Positions 1-8,900 of a stretch of DNA of 64,000 nucleotides are shown here, piece after piece. The DNA is from Chitinophagaceae bacterium. Its GTDB lineage: Bacteria; Bacteroidota; Bacteroidia; Chitinophagales; Chitinophagaceae. The notes below the pieces were generated by a model. That model saw only the letters and a list, made by a program, of their open reading frames with translations, was not told the DNA's origin and ran no database searches. A program made the translations under genes and the position numbers. The stretch is taken from the NCBI GenBank assembly GCA_017307755.1, contig JAFKGQ010000004.1, positions 1-64,000 on the forward strand. Reading direction: 5' to 3'. Positions within the stretch are counted from its first letter, which is position 1; the number at the start of each line of letters is the position of its first letter.

Positions 1-308
1 TCACCGGCTTGAACTTAAAGGAGAGTCGCTCAGAAAGAAATAGAACCTTATTTTTGTACCACCAGCTCTTTACAAGATTACAGAACAGGCCATCATCCCC
101 AGGTGGTCAGCATCGCAAGAACGATGGTCAGCATGGTAGGATTTTACAAAGATGGTTTATGAGGATGAGTTTAATGAATAATTCGCAAGGCCTCTCATCT
201 TTCAGATAAGCAATACCAATAGCCGAGGGGTTTTGTGACCCGGATTGGACAGATTTCAAACCGGCTGATGGAAGATTTGAGAGCATTGGATCAGGGTTGT
301 GATTTAGC
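1..308. other. left-edge stretch with no supportable gene
   Basis: I see no convincing gene here. Short open frames on both strands lack family motifs, a good start region or sensible composition. The stretch lies downstream of the Abi-like gene, whose stop is at 309, and may hold the tail of whatever is left of the window. Confidence 0.4.
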
Positions 309-980
309 TCATATTCCATCAATAAAGTCAGCTTCCTTGATAACCCCATCGATACCATAAAATAATTGTTGGCTGTTAATGCCCATATAAGTTATGATAT
401 CAATGATTTCCTGAAAATGACTTCTTGCATATGCCGTTCCGATTGTATTCCCTATTCCAAAGCAAATAGGTTCATGATGCGCAACTCGGTTCCTAATAGA
501 GTTTATTCTATCAAGCTTATGATAAATGAAGCTTTGATTGCGCCGTGCGGGAAGACTAGGGAAGATGGCTAGTAATGTACTTCCCCCCGCTTGGAATTGC
601 CTACCAGCAAACATAAATTTCCAGAACCCAAAGCTTAATTCTGAAAGCAACTTATCATGGGTATAATTTGGACCTAAATCTGCATATGTCCTGGATATTT
701 TATTCACAGAATTTTGACAGCCATTTCGAGTAAGAAATCCCTTAGGCAGCGTGGAAGCAAGAAGCCAGTCCGGACTTACAGAAAATTGTGCCTTGTAATG
801 CAGATCTATTTTGTTTCTCAATACCACTTCAAAAATACCTAGAACGGCAAGAAAGGCTTGTGACATTCGAATGTTTGCCCGATATAGACTGAGCGTCTTC
901 CGAGTATTATTAGTACAAGCAGACTTATATCTATTTAATCTTTGTGGAGATATTAATACCTCAAATTCACCATATCTCAT
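309..980 (-). CDS. Abi-like HEPN-domain protein (AbiD/F, Abi_2 type)
   Basis: A 223-residue protein that looks like an Abi_2 (AbiD/AbiF-type) abortive-infection protein. Known members carry a HEPN fold and are thought to act as RNases when phage infects. The C-terminal half has the motif IRNRVAHHEP, fitting the HEPN catalytic pattern R-x4-6-H (RNxxxH). The N-terminal part (RANIRMSQAFLAVLGIFEVVLRN, shortened here in meaning to a helix ending in LRN) resembles the opening helix of the family. Length matches the shorter Abi_2 proteins. The ATG at 978-980 follows a palindromic AT-rich stretch. The gene stands alone, with no partner antitoxin visible, and lies outside the repeat-bounded island that starts at 1510. 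Substrate and trigger cannot be read from the sequence. The family call is fairly safe; a working defence role is inference. Confidence 0.75.
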   Translation of the reverse strand: MRYGEFEVLISPQRLNRYKSACTNNTRKTLSLYRANIRMSQAFLAVLGIFEVVLRNKIDLHYKAQFSVSPDWLLASTLPKGFLTRNGCQNSVNKISRTYADLGPNYTHDKLLSELSFGFWKFMFAGRQFQAGGSTLLAIFPSLPARRNQSFIYHKLDRINSIRNRVAHHEPICFGIGNTIGTAYARSHFQEIIDIITYMGINSQQLFYGIDGVIKEADFIDGI

Positions 981-1009
981 TGATAATCAATTTTATTTTG
1001 ATTTATCAA
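980..1009. repeat. AT-rich inverted repeat at the Abi-like gene start
   Basis: TTGATAATCAA (980-990) and TTGATTTATCAA (998-1009) form an imperfect palindrome with one inserted base and a 7-base centre. It abuts the start codon of the Abi-like gene, so it could be an operator or a 5' hairpin in the mRNA. Function is inference. Confidence 0.4.
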
Positions 1010-1467
1010 ATTCCGCAAAATAATCTTACATTTACATTGTTATTCCCGGTTTGCCGCTGCTCTGCATGCATCCGGGTTTTTGTTTTTTAGCCCTTAGTGT
1101 TTCATTTGCAGCTTTCTTCCCGTCGCATTCAGCTCATTTCTATCTTCAATAACGGCCCATTTAAAGGCTGTCAAATTGCTCTTTAATAATAGCTGAATAA
1201 TTAACACTTTTTGCTAGTATGGGTAATTGATAAAATCAGCCCCATTAATTCAGGAAGCCACCATATTGGCCATAATGAAAAGACATTACGGAAGGAATGC
1301 AGGACTTACGCAAAAATAAAAAAATATACTTCTGGAATTTTAAAAAAATGGCAGGTACAAGAACCGTCAAATAATGAAAATTCCGGAATGGATTCAAACC
1401 CGCATAGTTTCATTTTTAATCATTTACGAAAGGCCGTGTAAGAGGTACTTTTTATTCAAACACAAGA

Positions 1468-1488
1468 AACCCGCTGCTGGAGCGGGTT
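1468..1488 (-). terminator. hairpin, probable original terminator of tRNA-Arg
   Basis: AACCCGCT, loop GCTGG, AGCGGGTT: a perfect 8-bp stem. Read on the minus strand it is followed by a T-rich run (tttcttgtgttt). Before insertion it would have lain about 20 bases beyond the 3' end of tRNA-Arg (24529-24602, minus strand), so it is plausibly that gene's terminator, now separated from it by the island. Confidence 0.5.
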
Positions 1489-1509
1489 CTGAAAATTGAA
1501 CGTTAAATA

Positions 1510-1526
1510 GTGACCCTGTCAGGATT
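1510..1526. repeat. left attachment repeat of the island
   Basis: The 17 bases gtgaccctgtcaggatt are identical to 24528-24544, where they form the 3' acceptor and T-arm strand of tRNA-Arg. Here only this fragment of the tRNA is present, as expected for the target copy left at the far end after integration into a tRNA 3' end. The flanking bases differ from those at the right copy on both sides. Confidence 0.8.
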
Positions 1527-1642
1527 ATCTTCGATGATCCTATCACTTTGGCCTTACTCAAATCCTCCCGGTCCGCTATCGCGGCCCTGGGCTATTTCGT
1601 TTGTCCGCTCTGGCGAATAAATTCGCCTCGCTTCCAAACAAA

Positions 1643-1670
1643 AAAGCCCCGCACTATCGTGCGAGGCTTT
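1643..1670. terminator. terminator-like hairpin inside the left end of the island
   Basis: AAAGCCCCGCAC, loop tatc, GTGCGAGGCTTT: 11 of 12 base pairs with A/T flanks on both sides, so it could stop transcription in either direction. It would insulate the Septu-like genes from outside transcription, or end the extended recombinase transcript in the excised circle. Confidence 0.5.
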
Positions 1671-1733
1671 GTGATCCACGATGGAATATTTTCAAACCAG
1701 TTGAGGGAGGATGTAGGCCAATTTTTAAAGTTT

Positions 1734-1760
1734 AACTAATTAACTTTCAATTAATTAGTT
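1734..1760. repeat. AT-rich 10-bp inverted repeat
   Basis: AACTAATTAA (1734-1743) and TTAATTAGTT (1751-1760) are perfect complements separated by 7 bases. It lies about 250 bases before the Septu-like operon; an operator is possible but nothing shows it directly. Confidence 0.35.
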
Positions 1761-2009
1761 GTTAAAAATTTATCTGGGGCTTAAAAAAAGGTTCTGGGGG
1801 ATAAGTACTTCCACGCCTAGATTAAGGCGCTTTTGGTTACCCGCGGATATTAAAATCCGCGTCCTCCACCTCCTCAAAGCGACTGTACATCTCCCGTTAA
1901 ATCACCCATTTTGTCTAAGATTAATGACACGGGTATATATACGGTACGCAATTAGAGGATTTAAGAGTAGTTTTAAGTTTTATATATAATTGTTCGCCGC
2001 CTTCTATCT

Positions 2010-4706
2010 ATGAGCAACAGAATTACCCCTTGGTACGAAGTGTACCGCGTACTGGCCAGTTCCATGTATTTATTCTACCAAAGGGGCACATCAGATCCCG
2101 CCACCCGATTTTTTGCTGACTGTTCAAACAATGAAATTTTCTTGAAGGAAAATGAATGGGTTAAAAGTAAGTGGTCCAATGACGCCCTGGACCCCATTCA
2201 GATCCTTGGCAGCATCAATAGCCTTACGCTGGGCGATGAGCTACGTAGGCGCCGTATCGATGCTCTCTTCGGGGTATTAGGATTAGACGATGAAAAATAT
2301 GGAAAAATAGATTTTTCCGGTTGTCCTACGCCTGTGGCTGTCCGGTTACTCTCCTTCCGGACAAAAGAAATCCAAAATGAGATATGGTCGGCGTTTTCGG
2401 CGATAATGGAAAAAGGTCAGGATGGGTTAGATGGGGCCCTTTTTGACCGGGTGCGCGCTTGGCCCGGGGTGGGAATACCTTCTTTTACTATGTTTCTTTT
2501 TTGGGTCCAGCCTCGGAACTTTCTGCCGTTGGACAAGAATACTCTTAAAGTCATCATACAGAAGAATAAAGAACTTGACCCCGTCCATGATTATGATGAC
2601 TATAAACATTTGCTTGTTAAGGAGGATACGGATGATTACCTAGAGATGGCAAGGTTTGCCCGGTTGACCCCGGAAGCTCAGCGAAAAGATACTAGGAGAC
2701 AAGAGATCGTCACCGAAATTGCCGGGGGGCACGCGGCAGGATTTTCCGACGGAGGCTTGAGGATATTGGCCATCCGGGTGTTGGATGGTTGCAGCAGAGA
2801 TTTAATTGGCCCACTGAAGCCAGGGACTCTGTATCCCTTTTGCGCTGCTTACACGATCCAAGATGGACAAGATGAAATCGAATATCACCCGGAAAAAGAC
2901 CATGACCTTTACCATACTGAAAACCTGGACATAGACATCAATGCTATCGTGGGTAAGAACGGGACGGGCAAAAGTTCTCTGACCCACCTGTTGTTGGCGA
3001 TTGTCAATAATATCGCCTGCAGCTATCGGGACGCAGGAGTGTTGAACGATGGAGATTTTGAATTGCAGCCTCACGAAGACCTCCATGCAGTAATTTACCT
3101 GAAGGCCGAAAAGATTTACAGAATAAGGGTAACCGGGGGTGATATAATTGCGGAAGCTTACCAACTTAATGGATTAATATACAAAGCACAGACCCCGGAA
3201 CTCATCTCTAAAGTACCACTTTCTTCGTTGTATTATACCTTGCTGGTCAATTATTCGTTTCATGGATTAAACGAAACCAATGTCGGCACATGGCTAAGGC
3301 CGCTGTTTCATAAAAACGATTCTTATCAGATACCTGCCACTATCGATCCTTTTCGGGACAATGGAACGATCCGAGCCGGCACACTTGATAACTTAACTAA
3401 AGACAGGCTGCTGGCCAATATACTGGAGCCGGTGTTGGATCTGCAGGCGGATAATCCCAGGAAACTCACGGAGTACCAACTAGCCGTGGGCATCCAATTG
3501 AAATTAAATGAAGAAAAGGTGTCTGGCATTTCCGTCGGCGGCAAGGAGTACCCAATTAACCATTTTGCAGGGTATGAGCAGTCTTTGGAACGCTTTTTAG
3601 CAGATTATGGTCTGAAGTTTGATATAGCGGATCATATTGGGAATACAACGGTTATCGGAAGGATTTTGGTGTATATCTACCGTAAGCTAATCTCCGTTGC
3701 CGAGACATACGTGCTCTACCAAGTTTACCTGGGAGACGATGGACTGTTGAACGAGGAAGCATACTTTCTTAGGCTAGCAGATGATCGCAGCCACGTTACC
3801 GTCAAATTGAGACGGGCAATCAACTTTCTCAAACACGATCATTTTCCTAAAGAAGAGGTCATTTACAAACAGGTAGAAGATCTGTCTAAGGAAATTTCGA
3901 ATATCCAGCTTGGTGATAGCTCCCTGAAAACGATTGAGCTGATCCCTCCCTCCTGTTTTGATGTGGAGATCCAAATGGCAGAGATTGACATGCCAACACG
4001 GATTTCATCCTTTAATAAATTGAGCTCAGGGGAAAAACAACTGATCTTTACGATCAATGCGATCACCTACCATCTCAGGAACCTTGACTCTGTCCATCGC
4101 GGGCAAGCAAGTTTGATCCGATACAACTACATCAATGTGACGCTAGATGAGGTGGAACTTTATTTTCATCCCGAACTGCAACGACAATTTTTATCCCGGC
4201 TACGAAGACAAATCGAAATACTCGATCTTGAGCACATTAAAGGGATCAATCTGGTTTTTATAACTCATTCGCCCTTTATTCTGTCTGATATTCCGAAAGG
4301 CAATACCCTCTTTCTTTACCGGCCGGGCGGAGCAGAAACAGTTCCAATAGAGGAGAAGGACAAGAAGAACACGTTCGGGGCAAATATTCACGAATTACTT
4401 GCAAGCGGTTTTTTTATGGAAGATACAAAGGGTAGTTTTGCCATTAAAAAAATGGCAGAGATCATGGAATTCTGTAACAATGTTCTGGATTCGGACGAAA
4501 CTTCCCGGGATAACCTAAAGACCGAATATGATTTGAAAAAACAGCAATTTTACTTTATTCGGGACAATATAGGCGAAAACTATCTGCAAGCCATCCTGGA
4601 TGAAAATATCCTGGATATCGAAAAAATATTAGGGACACGCGAATACATACACAGGCGAGTACGGCAATTAGAACAAGAAATATCAAAACTTAGCGGAAAT
4701 GCATAG
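2010..4706 (+). CDS. Septu-like (PtuA-type) AAA ATPase with N-terminal extension
   Basis: An 898-residue ATPase of the SMC/OLD-like group. Walker A is GKNGTGKS at 315-322, the signature-like LSSGEKQ at 671-677, Walker B VTLDEVELYFHPE with D713 and E714, and the H-loop FITHSP with H753. The C-terminal 60 residues are charged and probably helical. It overlaps the next gene, an HNH nuclease, by 8 bases; an ATPase plus HNH pair in this order is the layout of Septu anti-phage systems (PtuA, PtuB). Unusual is an N-terminal region of about 260 residues before the ATPase, containing FWVQPRNFLPLDKNT, which resembles the phrase seen in N-terminal domains of McrB-like proteins. Typical PtuA proteins are shorter. 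The ATPase call is secure; the Septu assignment is by analogy. Confidence 0.75.
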   Translation: MSNRITPWYEVYRVLASSMYLFYQRGTSDPATRFFADCSNNEIFLKENEWVKSKWSNDALDPIQILGSINSLTLGDELRRRRIDALFGVLGLDDEKYGKIDFSGCPTPVAVRLLSFRTKEIQNEIWSAFSAIMEKGQDGLDGALFDRVRAWPGVGIPSFTMFLFWVQPRNFLPLDKNTLKVIIQKNKELDPVHDYDDYKHLLVKEDTDDYLEMARFARLTPEAQRKDTRRQEIVTEIAGGHAAGFSDGGLRILAIRVLDGCSRDLIGPLKPGTLYPFCAAYTIQDGQDEIEYHPEKDHDLYHTENLDIDINAIVGKNGTGKSSLTHLLLAIVNNIACSYRDAGVLNDGDFELQPHEDLHAVIYLKAEKIYRIRVTGGDIIAEAYQLNGLIYKAQTPELISKVPLSSLYYTLLVNYSFHGLNETNVGTWLRPLFHKNDSYQIPATIDPFRDNGTIRAGTLDNLTKDRLLANILEPVLDLQADNPRKLTEYQLAVGIQLKLNEEKVSGISVGGKEYPINHFAGYEQSLERFLADYGLKFDIADHIGNTTVIGRILVYIYRKLISVAETYVLYQVYLGDDGLLNEEAYFLRLADDRSHVTVKLRRAINFLKHDHFPKEEVIYKQVEDLSKEISNIQLGDSSLKTIELIPPSCFDVEIQMAEIDMPTRISSFNKLSSGEKQLIFTINAITYHLRNLDSVHRGQASLIRYNYINVTLDEVELYFHPELQRQFLSRLRRQIEILDLEHIKGINLVFITHSPFILSDIPKGNTLFLYRPGGAETVPIEEKDKKNTFGANIHELLASGFFMEDTKGSFAIKKMAEIMEFCNNVLDSDETSRDNLKTEYDLKKQQFYFIRDNIGENYLQAILDENILDIEKILGTREYIHRRVRQLEQEISKLSGNA

Positions 4707-5793
4707 AATACAATATCCGGCTGAGAAAAAAAGAGAGACTTTTGAGGCTGAATATATAGAGCTATTTCATGATCTGGAAAGAGCCTTTGCGGCACTGCCG
4801 CCTGAAAAAAATCTGGGTTGGTCGTTTAAGGACGTTCTCACCAAAGATTTCGAGGCATTGGCCAAAAAGGCTATTGAATTTGGGGATACATTCAATGGGT
4901 GTGAAGTCATAGAATCAGTGTTTCCATATGAAGAATATCAGGGAAAGATTTCTCATTTTTTTATGGAATATGGCGAGAGGATGAAGTTGTCCGCCTGCCA
5001 TTATTGCGGGATCGAATACATCAATGTCTATGAGGATATGGGGGATTATAAAAACGGCCTGGAGCTCGTTAATGAAGCCGATGAAATGGAGTTGCTCACG
5101 ATTACTGGGATGGGCCAAAACAAGGTGAGGCTGATCGTCAATGAACGACCTATAGCATCATTGGACAAGCTAGATGGGGTAAAAGGGCTCGGCAAGGTGG
5201 TTATACAGCAATTAAAGGATTATGAGAATAGGAATAAGCATTACCGAAATCATTTTACACTCGATCACCTATTACCTAAATCCGACTATCCACATTTTGC
5301 GCTCTCCTTGTATAACTTGATCCCAAGCTGTTATACCTGCAATTCCAAAACAAAAGGCGTCAAAGACCTCGGTAAAATGGACGATCTGGTATTATTAAGT
5401 CCGAGCTCCGACAAATTCAATGTTTATGAAATGGTCAGGGTTAAGATGGTCCATAAGGGTCCGACCCTAGAGAAAGTCTTCGATTTGAACGATTTTTCTA
5501 TTCGGTTCGAATACGGAGATAGAGAATCGACTTATAAGGATTACATTCAAGCATTCAAGTTGCACGGCAGATATCCATTTCACAAAGACAAGGCACTGGA
5601 TCTTATTGTTAAAAGCAGGAATTATAATGAGGCCATGCTTAAGGAGTTGGAAAAACATGTTAAAATCCCCAGAAACCAGATCCGGATGGATATCTTCGGA
5701 AAAGACTTGTTCTCTGAGGGTGAAAGTCATCGGCCTTTTTTTAAGCTCCGGCTAGACATTGCTCGAGCCCTCAAGATCGAGGGCGTTATCTAA
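4699..5793 (+). CDS. Septu-like (PtuB-type) HNH nuclease with inserted helix-hairpin-helix domain
   Basis: A 364-residue probable DNA nuclease. The zinc finger is split: C100-x2-C103 lies well before D189-H190, N206 and C211-x2-C214-N215, which form the HNH core (DHLLPKSDYPHF, then CYTCNSKTKG). Between the two halves, residues 123-175 read like a ComEA-type tandem helix-hairpin-helix: LVNEADEMELLTITGMG followed by SLDKLDGVKGLG. Such domains bind DNA backbone without sequence specificity. Translation is coupled to the ATPase gene (ATG at 4699 inside its last codons). The partner ATPase presumably controls cleavage, as in Septu. The C-terminal 140 residues are unrecognised. Nuclease call is good; the function of the insertion is inference. 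Confidence 0.78.
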   Translation: MHRIQYPAEKKRETFEAEYIELFHDLERAFAALPPEKNLGWSFKDVLTKDFEALAKKAIEFGDTFNGCEVIESVFPYEEYQGKISHFFMEYGERMKLSACHYCGIEYINVYEDMGDYKNGLELVNEADEMELLTITGMGQNKVRLIVNERPIASLDKLDGVKGLGKVVIQQLKDYENRNKHYRNHFTLDHLLPKSDYPHFALSLYNLIPSCYTCNSKTKGVKDLGKMDDLVLLSPSSDKFNVYEMVRVKMVHKGPTLEKVFDLNDFSIRFEYGDRESTYKDYIQAFKLHGRYPFHKDKALDLIVKSRNYNEAMLKELEKHVKIPRNQIRMDIFGKDLFSEGESHRPFFKLRLDIARALKIEGVI

Positions 5794-5817
5794 TCGTATG
5801 AGAACAGTACTGTCCTC
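5767..5817. repeat. hairpin and near-palindrome at the end of the Septu-like operon
   Basis: GCCCTC-AAGATC-GAGGGC (5767-5784) is a perfect 6-bp stem at the end of the coding region, and GAGAACAGTACTGTCCTC (5800-5817) is a palindrome with one mismatched pair. Neither is followed by a T-run, so intrinsic termination is uncertain. They lie between two convergent operons. Confidence 0.3.
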
Positions 5818-5925
5818 GACTTGGGACTTTTAGGAGAATCATTCTGCGAGTCTATTGCTCTTGCATGTAAAATTTTGAGTATTAAAGGTTAAATTCTAAG
5901 GTAGCTGATGTTTACTTTTTTATAT

Positions 5926-8900
5926 TCAGACAGCAAAATTAGGAATTCTATTCAATCGCTCCCACGCCTCTAGTACCAATCTCTTGGTGCGATACTCTCC
6001 TAGTTGCCGAATTTCCTTTTCTTTAAGAACGCGAAATGTTTCCCCAGGAAAATTGGTTCCATAAACATCTTGGGGGTCAAGGATATAACGCAATTCATCG
6101 GTTGTAAGCCCATATTGCTTCGCAAAAATGGCGTCCAATTCGGCCTTGAGTATGGCTCGACGTTCTTCATCCCACTTAAAAGGTGGGAATGGGTATCCGG
6201 TTATTTGATTTGGGGTAAGACCAAAGTCTTCACACCATTCCGGTGGGGTCCAAGGATGCCCGCCGGTAGCTGAGGCGTTTTCGTGCCACTGATGTTCGAG
6301 ATGAGATCGAAGGTTTTGATCCGATTCTTCCCAAATTTCGTCGGCAAAGGGTTTGATGTCCCAAGAAGTAAAGGCTAATTCCAAGACTCTAATCGTTATT
6401 GACTGCCGGGCTGTAGCGTCATATTCGCCTGGTGGAAGAATGGCAAATTGTTGAAGATAGAAGAAGTTTATGTGTGTGCCACCTACTTTCTGCCTAGCCA
6501 AATAGTCGAATACAAGTGAAGCCATATTTGCATAAAAAAGGCATAGATTTTTCTGGCTGTCAAACCGAAGCAAAGGCAATTGATTGCCGACACCTGATTT
6601 AGGTATAATCGAAAAAATAGCGGTCCGCTCATCCGTATTTCGGGCAATATCTCTAAATCCAATATGCCATTTTTTATCTGTTTGTGACTCTACGTTTTTA
6701 GATTTGACCCAATACCATGGCAATACCTGGTAAATTGGATCTTCGTATTCTCCCAATGAGGGTGTCGGAGTTTGATTGGACGTCCTACTGTACACTCCAG
6801 CATAGGAGCCAAAACGATGATCATAATGTGAGATCATTTTGGCCTCATATAAAGGCAGCCAAATCTCTTCTCCAAGTTTAAACCTATTTCCCCACAGTTG
6901 GAATCCATCGAGTTCTAATTGGTTCTTAGTACAGAAAAGATGGGAATCATTGCTCATGTGGAACATCGTAAAAAAGGTTACTTCCCATGGGTTTTCCCCG
7001 GTAACCTCGTTTATAAGGACTGGAAGCCTTTGATAAATCTTAGTGGTGAGTTCTGCATCTATACGGGTGCGAAATAATGGGCAAGTTTTTGTATTCGGAT
7101 TTAGTCGTATAAAATCTTCTTTGCTAAGACTAAATATTCTCAAAGTGTCCTGCAAATGAGACACTTGAGTAAGGAGAAAGCCAAAATGGGGCAAAATTTT
7201 TCCAATGTTGCTGCCAGCAATAGTGAGCAAACAAAACTTATAACTTCTGTGAACATCAGGGAACATAGCCTCCCTATTCTCGAAATCAAACAGACTAAGT
7301 AGTTTGTTCTGTTCGACAAGATTTCCAAAAAATATCTTGTTGCTATCGTCAGTGGCGATTCCTGTAGGCACGATAAAACCAGCCCGTCCTTTTTTATTGG
7401 TCAGAGAGCTGAACAATTCGGAAAAAACAGAATATGTATTAATATCGCCTACCGCGGTTAGCTCATAGCGTCCGCTTTCACGTAAAAACTTACCTGTAGC
7501 ATCAGAACCATGTACTGCATCGATATATTCATTATAAAGTGATGGATTAGATTGAATTAAGGAATCAATCAGTCGGTTACGGGCTGAGGCATTGGGGGCA
7601 CTTGCAATGTCGTTATCCCGGGTTGCAAAATATTCTTGTTGCTGAAGCTTGATTCTTTCCCAGGGTGGATTACCTAACATGACATCGAAGCCTCCTTGCG
7701 CCCATACATCGGGAAATTCCAACGGCCAATGGAAGAATTTGTATTTCTTTTTTAATGAATCTGCCTCCATGATCAGTCTTTCAAAATCTGCCGGCGCCCC
7801 AAAATATTGTGTGAGCCTTTCTGAGCTTGGATTATCCGGATCTTCAACGTCCTTATAAGTTTTGAAAAAAGCAGCCGTCCAAATATTACAGGCCTGCTCT
7901 TCGTAGGAAATATCCCTTCGAATCTGCTCAAAACGGATTGCGACTTGGCGCGTGGCTTCCAAGTTGTCCTGCTCTATTCCCTCTATTTCCGCATACCCTT
8001 CCTGTAGCCGTTCACGATCCTGACTTATCTGCTGCCCAGTACTGCTAAATAAGCTGGCCTGCCTTGTTTTTCGGTATTGGGCATTGCGTTTTTTCAGTTC
8101 TTTACAAACTTTTATATCATCGCCAGAGATAGGTGCAAAGGCATCATCCGGAAGAGGCTGGGTCAAAACAGAAAGGTTCGTTACGCCTACTAGGCTGTTC
8201 CCGATACGTATCTTATGATCAAGGAAAGAAAGCGGCTTACCGCTGTTGTGACTTTCCAGCCAGAGAGCCAGTTTACATAGTTCTACGGCATCTGGATTAT
8301 AGTCCACAGCATAAATGCAATGCTGTATGACCTGTCGGAGGCAGGCCCTATATATGGATGGACCCGGGTTTTCATCGCCACTTTTTACCCTGGCCAGATA
8401 CCACGCGATGGTTCTGGCGGCCGAGAGCAACATATGCCCGCTACCTGTTGCAGGGTCACAAACTTTCAAGGCCAGAATAGCTTTGGCTTGAGCTTCCCTG
8501 TTCCCGACTTGGGACTGCAGCTTTTCTTCAATTACAGGTATTAAAGCGCTTTTAATCAGCTCGTTTACTAGGTCTTGACGTGTATAATAGCTGCCTGTTG
8601 TTTTGCGGTCGGTGCCTTCATGGAAAAGGAAGGTCCAGCCGGTGGCATGGGTAGCTGCCTGAACTACAGGGTGTAAGTCCAGCAAACCTTCATATACGCT
8701 ACCAAGTTCTTCTACATCCAATGCACGGTAAGAGATCGTTACCAGGGTATGGCTCTGTGGATCCCAAAACTCATTCATATTCCGCAGACTGCTAAGCAAT
8801 AGCTGGTTAGTCAGGAAGCTGGCAGACAGGTTCGGTATTGCCTGAGCACTGAATAAGTGGCCTCCCAGCGGTTGTATGCCAAGGCGCTCACCGTTTCCCT

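Larger units (their letters stand above)
1010..2009. other. gene-poor stretch spanning the left end of the island
   Basis: About 1 kb without a convincing gene. It holds a hairpin at 1468-1488, the left 17-bp attachment repeat at 1510-1526, a hairpin at 1521-1541, a second terminator-like hairpin at 1643-1670, an AT-rich inverted repeat at 1734-1760 and two short hairpins at 1814-1861. Open frames of 60-76 codons here show no family features. From 1525 to 1620 one frame continues the recombinase reading frame if the element is excised. Confidence 0.5.

Noticed and set aside
234..250. A partial match (gtgaccc followed by ggatt) to the 17-bp attachment core, as a third repeat
   Set aside because: Only two short pieces match and the order is broken; chance similarity in this size of region is likely.
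1211..1441. A 76-codon open frame between the Abi-like gene and the island end
   Set aside because: Composition is not protein-like and no motif or good start region is seen.
1700..2009. A retron-type msr/msd RNA before the ATPase gene
   Set aside because: There are hairpins, but no reverse transcriptase gene exists in the island, so a retron cannot be supported.
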